Of a stretch of DNA of 64,000 bases, positions 44,701-56,700 are shown one piece after another; the stretch's first letter is position 1; each line of letters begins with the position of its first letter. The DNA lies in assembly GCF_000276665.1 (NCBI RefSeq), contig NW_004955469.1, positions 8,839,639-8,903,638 of the forward strand, written 5' to 3'. A program made the position numbers and the translations under genes. Origin of the DNA: Chinchilla lanigera (Eukaryota; Chordata; Mammalia; Rodentia; Chinchillidae). The notes under the pieces were generated by a model. That model searched no databases and was not told the origin of the DNA. It saw only the letters and a list, made by a program, of their open reading frames with translations.

Positions 44701-47700
44701 CACGAGGATTTGCACCTGGGAAAGCGCTCTGGCTCTGAGGGTTTTTTTTTTGTTTTTTTTATTTTAAAAATAAAAGGAGGAAAACATTAACAGCCAGACA
44801 ACCTTTTACAAAATAGCAAAAGAACAGTACAGATAATACAGAGTTACAAAGTGGTAGAAAATTAACAATGCTTGTTGTATTACATATTGATATCTTCAAA
44901 GTGGTTTCTCATGAAAACAGATAGAGACATGCAATATTGATCAATCAAGGAGCCCCCTACTCAGTTGCCATCAGAGTCTGTTATTCCTCCCTTGTGGGAA
45001 ATATAGTTCAGAGTGGGGCATGATCAGCCTCTGATGGTCCCGGAATTCCCAGTTCTTGGGATCTGGCACCATGTGGCCCCCCACAGGATTTGAAGTTTTG
45101 GTTTTCATGCCCATGCTGTGATAGGGATGAACTTGGGTCATTAGGACCGGACATCGGGTCCCCTGGGTAGAGCGCATCTCTTTCCACTGTGCACCTGTTG
45201 TGATGTGTGAAGCCCCACGGAGAGATCTTGCTGTCCTTCCTTCACAGGTAGGAAACTGGGCCCAGAGGTGGGAATAACCAGGCTAACAAATGTAGGATAA
45301 GTGCATCTGCCTCCCACTGCCTGGCAGCTTCCAGGTCTCCACATGTTTCCAGGCCCTTAGCAGCTCCATGGCACTGTCACCACTGTGCTGTGGGGCTAAA
45401 CAGAGGGCCTTGCCCATGTTGAAACAGGAATGAAGAGCAAGGAGTTCTGTGTGTTTCACTCTAGACCGCTGAACCACCCCTCCTCTCTGGCATGTGTGTA
45501 CATCCTGGGCTTTTACCTGGACCCTAGCCTCGGCTGGGCTTCATGGCCTGCTGGCCTGTAAACTTTCCCACTCTGGGACTGGAAGGGGCTTTGCTGAGTG
45601 GGTGGATGACAAAAGGCCTCTCTGTTTTAGAATGATTTCTGCAGGCCCCTTGGCTTTCAGACGCTGGCAGCCACGCTCCCTCTGCCACGTAACTCCCTCT
45701 GAGGATCATCTCCAGTCTCCATGGTAACTGCATGTCGGGAGACAGTCTGCTCGGTGCTGGGGCTTTGTATTAAACACAATGAATTTAAATTGGATGCTCG
45801 GCAGTGAAGATAATCAATCTGGACTAGAGAGAAGCCTGGAGCTCTTCATTTCATAATTTTAAATGTTGGCACAATTCTCAGATTTAGCCCTGTAATTCAA
45901 GCTCCTGTCACACCTACCCTGGTGTCTAAGCTGCAGCGAGGTCCCATTCCGCTTGGGCTTTTCTCTGGGCTTTAAAGAATTTTCAAGCTGGGAAGCCCTC
46001 GGTCAGGTGAGGCTACCCCAAGTTTACAAATATAAAGGAGTCTGGAAGGGGCTGGGGATTTAGCTCAGCGGCAAAAGCGCCTGCCTGGCAAGCGCAAGGT
46101 CGTGAGTTCGGTTCCTGGTACCGGAGAAAAACCAAAAAAACCAAAAAATAAAAAAATAAATAAAGGAGTCTGGAGATCCAGAATCGGATTTAATCTGGCT
46201 GTGTGATATTCTCTGAGTCCCTTTTCTCTATATGTAAGATGAGAAGAGTAACCCCCAACCTACAGTCATTTTTTATGTTGATAAAATACACATAACAAAA
46301 CTTACCATTGTGACCATGTCTACGTGTGTAATTTTACGGGATTAGTACATTCACACTGCTGTGAGCCGTCACTACCATCCGCCTCCAGAGCCCTTCCACC
46401 TTCCTCCAGAACTCCCGTTCCCTCTCCTCTCCTGCCAGCCACCATCTACTTCTTAGCTGCATGAATCTGACCGCTCTTTGTCCCTCCAGAAGTGAAACCA
46501 TAGCAGTATCTGTTTGTGACTATCTTATTGCACTTAGCATAACATCATCAAGATTCGTCCACATTGTAATGTGTCAGAATTTCCTTGCTTTTTAAAGTTG
46601 AGTAATATTCTGCTGTACATTTGGGTCACATTTTCCTTATCCATTCATAGTCTTTTTCTTTTCTTTTTTTTTTTTTTTTTTTTTTTGAGACAAGTTTCAT
46701 GGTGCCGGCTTTGAACTCATGTTGTAGCCCAGACTGGCCCCAAAATCACAGCAATCCTCCTGCCTCAGCTTCCTGAGTGCTGGGATTATAGGCATGTGCC
46801 ACCACGCCCAGCAACTGCCTATCCATTCATCCAGGATGGATACTTGGATTGCTTCCACCTTTTGGCTACTAAATGTTCTGAAAGTGGGTATAATACCTGT
46901 CTGAGTCTCCACATTTAATTACAGAGTCATTTAGAGGATCAAATAGGTGTGAATACTAAGAACACTACACACAGTAGGCTATCAGTATTAATTTCTTTTC
47001 TAAAGTTAAACCTAGGAGCTGCTACAGTGACTTGATGACTTCAGTGAGTGATATCCATGTGCTCGCAGCCTGCTTCTGTATCTGGGCACTTGTTGGTCTG
47101 ACAGTCTAGAAATTAATTCATTCCAAGATTTAAAGGAAATGTCTTAACTGTGGAAATGTGCATCGTGTTTCACCATCAAAACCATGCCTGCTTTTCTGTC
47201 TCTCCCACCAATTGATATTCATGTATTCCTAGTTCCAAAATGAAAAAACTGTCAGCATTGTTGGGTGTACTCCTTGTCAGCAGTCTATTTTAAGTGCACC
47301 CCAGGGAGACCCTGGAGCTGGGGTAGGAGGGCTCCATGCTGGTGACTCTGTGCTTAGTTACTGATGCAGCAGGATCCGGCCTGTCCTTGTATCACAGGAG
47401 AGTGCGGGGCTTGGAGCATAGCCTTGGCTGGTCTCTAAATAGCTGAGAAGATGACAGTGACTGTCACATGTCCTGGCTTTGAAAATGATAAGAGGGAAGC
47501 ACAGTGCTGTGTGGATAACCCACTCCAGCAACGCTCCATGCATACTGTGGAGAGGGACAAAGATTGAGCTTGTCTGTAGCTCTCAGGAAGTCTCTCTGCA
47601 TCTAATTTCATCCAGAAGCCTCCATGAAAAGCACCCCTTGCTGTCTAGGAGCCTTGGGCTGAGAACCTCAGACCTTGGAATCATCTTTCCCACAGGGTGG

Positions 47701-50700
47701 CCTCATAAATGAGGCTTTTCAGGCTCTGACTAATGGTTCTCCACTAGCTGGCTGCCTGGAGAGGGCCAGCTCCTCTGTGCAGAGGAATCAGTGGAGAAAG
47801 TGGGTACGGTCAAGAGCCTTTGCCCAGCCTCCTTGTGATCATGTGGGGCAGGCTGCTGCATAGCACGGCCGCCATCAGGCTTGCTCTCTATGGTCAACCC
47901 AAGCTGCAGGAGGAAGGTGGAATTTCACACCAACTCACAAGGCTGCCTCTTACACAGCTCTGGTTGGTTTGAGGTACACCTGTTGAGTAGCTGTATTCAT
48001 TGTCCCTGAGACACAGAAGGGACCCTGGTGTTCTCTGTGGGGAGAGGACCTGGGGGCTGCCAGGAAGAGGCTGCATCTTAACTTCTCACCTCTTGAAGCC
48101 AGCGGGCCCAGGAAGTATCCATGCCTTGGCAAGAGCGTGGCTTGGCTTTCATGAACCTGGGTTTCCTTTTGGAGATTCCTTCCCAGTCTCCCTCCTGGTC
48201 TGTCTTTATCTTGGTCATGCCCTGCATGGTCGCCTCTAAGGGCCCCACTCCAGACTGTCTTCTCCTCTTAGTCAACCCCCTCTTCCCAGGGAATCTGTTA
48301 CCGATGATTCCCGTGTTTGTAGCTATGGTGCAGACACCGTGTATCTTCCCAAACACCCCCAAACCCAACACACCCACCATCAGGATGCCTGTCTTCCACA
48401 ACACCCTGAGCCTCTTCCAGGGATAACTCCTCAGGGAACGGCACCCCATCCACCAAGCTAGGGCTTCCTTACCTAAGACCAGAGGCTGCCTAAGTGATAC
48501 AGTTGGACATCCAATCCAGGTCTTTTGCCTCCAGAGTTCCAGCTTCTCCCACCAGCGCTTCCTGCTCTCACAAGCCATCAGGAAACTGAACTGTATTTCT
48601 AGCAAACTCAAGAATATAAATGTCATCTTCTGCCTCAATCAAATTCTACCTCCCTTGGGGCCCCTCCCCATTTGTGCGTTTGCCTGGACTTCTGCTTGGA
48701 CCCTTGGTTGGCCACCCTCTGGCTAGCCACACTTCAGCTGTCCCAGCCTCCTTTCCCTACCCCAGTTCCTGGCTCACAGCAGGGCACCTTGGCTCCAGCC
48801 ACAGCTATCCATCCCCTCTTACTGATGTTGCAGTGCCTTTTCCATATGGTTTTTCCTTTTAAAGCTCATCCTGTCTTGGACCAACACTCCTGGTTTCCTA
48901 CTAAGCCTCCCTTTCAGGAATTTGTCTTCATTTACTATTTTGCTAAGAAGTCTGAGACAAAGACCCTGTGCCCTCTTCACTGTCCTCCATGTGACCTCTT
49001 ATTGCCCCCTCCTTTATCCACACTCTCTCCTGAATGGAAAGCAGGAAGATTCCCAGCCCGATAGATATGAATATTGACCCTCAGTTTCGTATCTGATCGG
49101 TGGGGATGATAGTACCAAGTCATAGGATGTTATGAGAATTAAGCAGGCACAGAGGAGGTGCTCAATAATGTTACTAGTTATTAGCAGTTTTCATTTATGC
49201 ATGAATCCTCCTTAACCAGTTCTATACCAATATATCTAAACACTACCACCCCCCACTGGATTTTACCTCCCTGGATACTATTTTCAGTCACTCAATCATT
49301 AAATTTCCCCTGTTACTTCCATTATCAAAATTTGACTCTTGCTGGAAGCATGTTTTACATATGCTCCTCTGCCCCACTTCCCAAGTTCAGGTTCCTCATC
49401 CCAACGCTGCCATTAGGTGGCACACACAGCCAGCGCAATGATCCTGAGTCTGGTTGCCACTTGCTTCTTTGCCCAAAGCCTGCTGTGGTTGCACCTAGCT
49501 TACAGTGAGGTCAGGAGGTCATCTATCCCACAGCTTCCTTTCCTGGGCCAAAGTCAGGTCCAGAGTCTTCTCTGTACACAAGCTCCTAGGATCACACTCC
49601 CTAGACCCCTCCTCATTATCATCTCCTTATGTACAAGTTGATAGACTTTGCCAATTAGATAGAAGCCAAGTTCATCAAGATCCGTACACATGGTCCTGGC
49701 CAGGCTTGCCTCGGTCCAGACCCAACAGGCCCATTCTCAGCCCTCTGACAGCACCCTGACTTTGCCACACCACTTCCTGTCCTGTGTGTCCTACACATCT
49801 TCCAACGCTCAGCCTCCTGTGATCGGTGGGGATGATCTGTCCTTCCATCTTCTGGTCTCCTTTTGAATTCAATGGTCTCCCTCTTCACTGAGGAATATAA
49901 TCGTATGCTGCATCATACTGTCATGGTATTCCGAAGTTGTTTCTGTTAAAAATGGATATTTTTTCCTATTTGCCAGCTGGACTCTGAGCACCACAAGGTG
50001 CTTACGTTTCTCGCTTCTCCTGGAGCACCTGCTACACGGCACAGAGGGACCCGGGGCACATATTAGGTCAATAGTCACCACAGCTAACTGGGCTCCCACT
50101 GTGTGAGGGGCTGCGGCTAGATAGTGGGTATTAACTCCACTAGGCCTCAGAGTAACCCCAGGAGCAATGTCCTATTCCTCTTTTGTAAAATGGAGTTCAG
50201 CGTGATTAAATAACTTGCTCAAGAGCTTAAAACTAGTAAGTGACAGAGCTGGGATTTAAACCTAAATCTACCCACCTTGAAGTCTGATTCATGCCACTGT
50301 ACTATTTTGCTTTCAAATACAGACTTAATGTGCTTTAACCACTTATCAGTCCAATTATTTAAATCCAGGATGACCAAATGTTGCATTTTTTGTTACTTTT
50401 TGTAAAATAACAGGAGACATAAAAAGGACAATTTTATCAAATTTATTCCTACAAGAATCAACTGGTTGAAATGACCCTTGGCCAGACAGTACTTGGGACA
50501 GTCAGTATGTAAACAAACATGCCACTTGGGGTAAACTGTTAAGTGGTTAAGTTGCAGGAAAGTACTGTTTCCCTAAAAGGTACTGTGGATTGAATGTTGC
50601 CTGTTTCCTGAAAGCTGAGGGAACAGAGTATGAGTTTGGGATGTGACAGTGTTTGCAGCGAGAGCATCAGGAAGTGGGTCCACGCCTAGAACATGTAGTA

Positions 50701-53700
50701 GAGACTTTGGATCCAGAAAGTGAAAGTAATTTAGGAATGCAGTTAATTGCAAATGTGCAAGTTAATTGCAGTGTCCATCCAACAGACTGCCAGTATCAGT
50801 CAAGATAAGGCCTGGGCACTGTATGTAGCTGAGGAACACAGAGGTGGCCTCAAGGATCTGGAAAAAAAAAGCTTTGAAAGAGGATTGGGGTGACTCAGAG
50901 GATGGAGCACTGGTCAGCATTTGAGTGGTCTCGACAGAGGGCGAGTGATTTGCGTGTCCTCAACTCCAGTATGAGTTGCCAGAGTTGGGGGTAAGACTCA
51001 GTATACCGCTGTTAACAGCCTAGTCACTCTATACCAGCCAGTGTAGATGATGAGCTGGTGGATGGGATGGCTTCACAGGGCCTAGAGTAAAAGGGAAATG
51101 TGGAGCTCCTCGTCTAGAAAAGTTTCGAGACAGTGACAGCAGAATATCGAACTAAGCTCAGAGGCCCACTAAGTGCAGCTGGCTTGGCTGGTGGGCTTGC
51201 GCTTCAGGATGTGAAAGGTATTTGCCACATGCCAATCTTGGTTTTGTGTACTGTACATGCATCCTCTCATTTGATGAGATGCTCAGGCCCTTCCTTCAGG
51301 AGGCTGCTCCTGTCCTAAGGCATGGTGGCCTAAGACCTGGCGTCCCAGAGCACGAGGGAGCACAGACGGAACCCTAAAGGTAAAGGAAGTAACTCCATGC
51401 AAAAGAGAAACTACTGAGCTGGTGATCTTTTTTTCTTGTACTTAGAAAGAGTGTCAGTAAAAAATAGAAGATAATTTTAATGTGAAAAGAGAAAGGAGTG
51501 GTTCAGCAATTCTCAGAGGAAACAGATCTGAACAAATGATGGCTTTCCCAAAGGCATTAAGAGATGCAGAAATGGTCCTATTTTACTTGCTGGTTTACAG
51601 AGCACATCTGTCTGTTTTTTGTTGCTATAGCAAAATAACTGACACTGCATATGTTATAGAGAAAAGAGGTTTAATCTGGCTTGTGATTCTGAAAGTCCAA
51701 GGCTGAGGGGCCACATCTGGTGGTGGCCTTGTTGCCTGAGTCTTGGGGCTGTGCAGGGTATTACATACATAGCAAGAGATAGGAAGTGTGCATGTCTATA
51801 TATCCTCTAGTGTTTCTCCTCCTATAAAGCATTCAGTCATGGGGGCTCCACCTTGATGACTTTATCTGATACGAATCTCCTCCCAAAGGCCCCATGTCTA
51901 AACACCATAGTCAGTTTCAGTTTCCACCCTCCTACTATTTCACAAGGAAAAATAAATCTTAACACATGAACCCGTGGGAGAGCGTAGATACTCAAGACAT
52001 CTCCAAACCACAGCAAATCCAAATACATGGCATTTGATTCCCAGTGCAGTTTCCCTCTTTAAAGACTGAGTTTCCCTTAACCCACACAACCAGACAGTAA
52101 CAGTTCCTGCTCTTCTGAGTCCAGCGGTCCCTCAAACACACGCCTGCTTTCCGAGCACCTGCATGAAAGTATATTCTAGGGAATCCTTCCCCTCCCCCAG
52201 TGAAAACCCAGTGACTTGGCTCTGGCCCAGGGGCCTTCTCTACAGCAAAACACAAATTTGTACCTTGACCTGTTGGTTCTTGGCCTTGGAGCAAGATAGC
52301 CAAATTGGAGGGAGGAGAGGGGGGCTGAAGAAGACAGAAGAAACCACTGCTATAGGAAATTCAGTGAAACATCATTGGATCTGTGGCTGTGGGGAAGATG
52401 ATAAGAGAATGATTTCAAAGATCTTTGTCCCGATAAAGCCAAGAAAGATCAACACATTAATCTCCCCAACACTGTGATGTCAGCAAACAAATCATATCAT
52501 AGGCCTTCACACTAGCCTGAACTATCTGAAAAGTTTTTCCAACTTGCTGAGAAGATTCTTGGTTCATATGGAAACCCCTGCATGCCCCACAGTGGCCTAA
52601 TGAAATTCTGAAGCATAAAGGTGACCTTTGTAAAAGATGGAGATTGAATTCTAGTATGAGGTCCTGCTCTTTGCTTAGTGTATGCTAGCAGTTGTGCCCT
52701 AAAGTGGCATAATTATTCCAGTAGTTACTCCAGGCCCCCACTAAGTACCTGGGGTGTTTTTAGGGACTAAGTGGGGGTGGCATTACTGGATAGCAAGTAA
52801 ATCCACATTTACCCAGCAGCATGTCATAAATGTCAAAGGAAAATAACGGGAACCCTTTGAACTAGTACAATTATGTTTCATACCCTGAAAAATGGATATA
52901 ATGGTATGCTGTGACTGTTGATTAAACAAATGGTCCTAATGTCCAGATTAATTTAACAGTAAAAAAGATGAAGTCCTGCATTAGTAAAAATAATGCCACA
53001 TACACAGTAGAAAAGCTCAGCTGGACGGATGCTTGTATTAGAAAAGGACAGTTTGGTGTGATAAACGGGCAGTGTCGGTGAGCCACCAGGTCCCAGGAGG
53101 CCCTCGTGAGGTCAGCTCCTTCGGTGGCAGGTGTGGGATAGTTGGAGCAATCCCCAGTGCTGCACCTCGATTTCCCGGCAGTGCGCACTCTGAGTGTGGG
53201 CTCTGCTCACGCACACACAGGATGTTCAGGCGCCCAGTGAGAAAGTGTCCATAACAACAAAAATAAAACAAGTTGCTGAAGGACACCGACAATTTGATAC
53301 CATTTGTGTTATTTATGTTGTTTTTGTTTTTGCAGCATTAGGGGACTGAACCCAGGACTTTCACATGAGTTACATCACCAGCCCTTTCTTTTGATTTTTT
53401 ATTTTAAGATGGGGTCTTGCTAAACTGCAAAGTCTGGGCTCAAATTTGTAATCCTGCCTCAGCCTCCCAGAGTGCTGAGATTATAAGAATGCAGCACTAA
53501 GAATGCTTGGCTAAATTTTTTTTTAATGCACAGGACAAAAATAGTAAAAGCATTTTAAAAATGAGTGGGAGGAATTTATATCAATCTCAAAAAAGATAGA
53601 GGTGAGCTGGGTTTGGTGGTGCACACCTGTAATCCCACCTACTTGGTAGGCTGAGGCAGAAAAATCAGTAGTTTGAGCACAAGGAACATGAAGTATTTGT

Positions 53701-56700
53701 TATATTGTTTTATTTTTATTTTCTATTATTTTTATTTTATTTTCTAGTATTTATAGTACTTTTATCCTATCTGAAATATTTCATAACTGTAAGCATTTTT
53801 TTTTTGAGACCAGATCTCACTAAGTAGTTCAGGCTGGCCTTGAACACACTATATAGCCAAGGATGGCCTCAAACTAACAGTAGTCTTCCTGCTTCAGCCT
53901 CCCAAGTGCTGGGATTACAGGTGTGCACCAGCACGGCCAGCTGTAAAGCATTTTAAACATAAGCATAGCTAACTAAATTTGAAATAGCTTTATATTCCTC
54001 TAAGTTTATGTGTATAATATACATTATAAAAGTAACATATTGTTTTAAGTATGTATTTTTAAAGTAATTAATTACTTCTAAGTAAATAAATGTTAGAGAA
54101 TAAAAAAAAAATTGCTCAGAATCTCATCACCCCAAAACAGCTATGGTTCATGTTTTGGTATACTTCCTCCCAGCTTTTCCCTTGTGTGGGTTTGTGTGTG
54201 TTTAGACAGTTCCAAGCATCTTAACATCCACATCCTGAGTTCCACCTCTCTCACTCATGGGAGCACGACCCTTTCCCACACTCTGACTTGGCTTCCAGGA
54301 ATCATTTTACTGGCTTCCATTAAGGTCTTCTGTAGCTCACCTTGAACACTCAACAGCCTTTTGAAAGCCCCAGGAATGGGTCTGGGCTGCACTGCACTGT
54401 GATCTCACCCCAGCCGCCCTTGTGAGCTGACCCTGAGAAGGTCTGTCGCCTCTGTGACAGCAGAGCTTTGGCCTTCATCCTGGGGGCCGGAGCTGCACAC
54501 TTCCAAAGCTAGCTCTGTGTCTGGGTAGGTTCTAGTTTGGCGGCTGAGGCAACCACTGGAATAATTACTCAGACAGCTCTGTGCCCCTTCCAGGTGCTCT
54601 CGTATTCATTACCTCCTGTTCCTCTCTGTGCCTCTGGTAGCTGCTCCTGGGTTATAGCCAGTAAGTGCAGAAGTCAGGGCCACTCACTGCCCGGTGCTCC
54701 AGACTCCTTCCAGAACACTTTTCAGTTCCTGCCCTTAGACCCAGGCAAGAAGAACCTCTGCCTTGGGTGCTGAACCCTAGCGGGTGCAGCCTGGGTCCTC
54801 TGACAACCAGTATACCTTACCTGTGGGCACAGGAGCTATGTCTGCCCAGTGCTCCACTCCCTAGCTCACTCCTAGACCACTCTGGGCCCCTAGAATTCTC
54901 TGACAAAGGCCCCATGCCCTCCTCAGACCTACACAAGCCTGCTGGTCTGCTGAGAGCCAGACCCCAAGTGTGTGTGTACACACTAGGCCCAGGGGCAGCA
55001 TTTTACAGGGGGCTGAGGTATGAGGCCCAAGTAGAAGGTGTGGACAGGGGAGGCACAGGGCCTGAGGCCAGCTTTCCCTGCAGTGGAGCTCAGAATTTCA
55101 AGGACTCCCAAAATTCTAAATTCAAGCCTTGCCTTCTGGGCCATTATAAGAATATACTGGCGTAGTGATATAGAATGTATTCTGTGAGGGGCTGGGGATT
55201 TAGCTCAGTGGCAAAAGCGCCTGCCTGGCAAGCGCAAGGTCGTGAGTTCGGTTCCCGGTACCGGAGAAAAACCAAAAAAAAAAAAAAAAAGAATGTATTC
55301 TGTGGAATGGTTTGTTAGCTCGATCTTTAGAGGGTCAGCATGAGAAGCTCTTCTTCCTCTCTTGCCTTGAGATCCTTGAGTATAAAGCACAGTCTGGGCT
55401 CTTTTATCACTGTGCTGTGGCAGGCTCCGCTTTCTCTGCCCAGAGCTACAGATGTACTGAAGGGAGTGCACAGGCAAGCAAAAAAATAAAACAATGTCGT
55501 GTGTAAAATCTCCATGTAGCAGACACCCCCATGTGCACGTGTAAACGCAAGAAATGCATCGTGGGACAAAATAGAGTACAACCACCTGCTCTGAGGATGA
55601 ATCAGCCTGGCAGGATCCAGCAGAAGCAGAAATAGAAGCCAGCTAGTAAGCTGCAATCTGCCCTCCTCCTTCCCGCCACATCCCCTTCCTGCCTGTGTCG
55701 CAGAACTGCTGCCCTCTGTCGGTTGTTTCAAGCTATGCAAGAAGTCAGACCAAAGAGGCTGCAGGACACCATCAGGAGCAACCTTGTCACTGCCCTGGCC
55801 CCTGCTAACCTCAAAGTGGAAAACTAGTGGCAAGATTCTTCATTTAGTTATTGTTTGGCCACTGAACTAGTTTTCTTCAGTGCTTTAGTCCCCAGTGCTG
55901 TATTTTGGAATGGTAATCAAAGATTTAACTGAATAGAGAAGCATGAAATCATGAAGACAATTTCCTTGTGCTCTTACAGGGCTACAGAAAGCAGACATAA
56001 GCACCTGTGTTCTGAACAATTAAACACATACATCTGGACAAGGCTTTACTAAATCCATTCCATGAGTGACGTTTTACTTGACTTTTATAACTGTCCAACC
56101 AGGAAAGTATCCCAAGTATGGGCAAGGAAAGTGCACTTCAAGGAAGTTACCCGGTTGGCTGCAGTTATCCAACTGGGGGATGGCAGAGATGGAGCTCAAG
56201 CTGGGCACCCTGACTCCACATCATCGTAAGGACTCAAAGAAGACAGGTTCTCCTACACTTTTATTGGGGGGCACTGTCATATTATGGGGCCCTCTCTCAG
56301 TTTTTTTAATTTTTATAAAAAAGTTTTGTCTGGGGACAGTGCAATCACCTGAAACAGCCTTTGGGCAGGGCTAAGTTTGGAAGTTTACAGACATCACCAA
56401 GACACATTAGTTTTTAAAATGTTGGAGGAAAATGGGCATGAGGGTGCAAATCTGGAATCTACTTGGAAGGCTGAAGCAGGAAGATCAAAAGTCCAAGGCT
56501 AGCCTGTGCAGTTTAGCTGGACTCTGCCTCAAAATACAAAATTAAAAGAGCTGGGGTTGTAGTGCAGTAGTAGAACATTCCTCAAGCTGATCCCAGTACC
56601 ACAAGAAAATAGTTGGGGGAGGTTTCACATAGACTTAGTCGTTTTTTCTGCACACATGGCAGGGGTACTTTGTGATTTCAAGTGAGACCTTTTAAAGATT

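Larger units (their letters stand above)
46190..46995 (+). repeat. MIR remnants flanking an L1 insertion
   Basis: MIR-like sequence at 46190-46262 ('CTGGCTGTGTGATATTCTC') and 46870-46995 ('GAAAGTGGGTATAATACC', 'GTAGGCTATCAGTATTA') looks like two halves of one element separated by the L1. Confidence 0.45.

Noticed and set aside
48078..48638. 186-codon minus-strand open frame as a novel gene
   Set aside because: No recognisable domain, no splice or promoter signals, and position in an intron; likely chance.
54665..55165. 166-codon plus-strand open frame in intron 2 as an extra DPYSL5 exon
   Set aside because: Known CRMP5 residues join exactly without it, and no splice sites frame it.
55327..55833. 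168-codon minus-strand open frame
   Set aside because: No known family, ordinary composition, no supporting signals.
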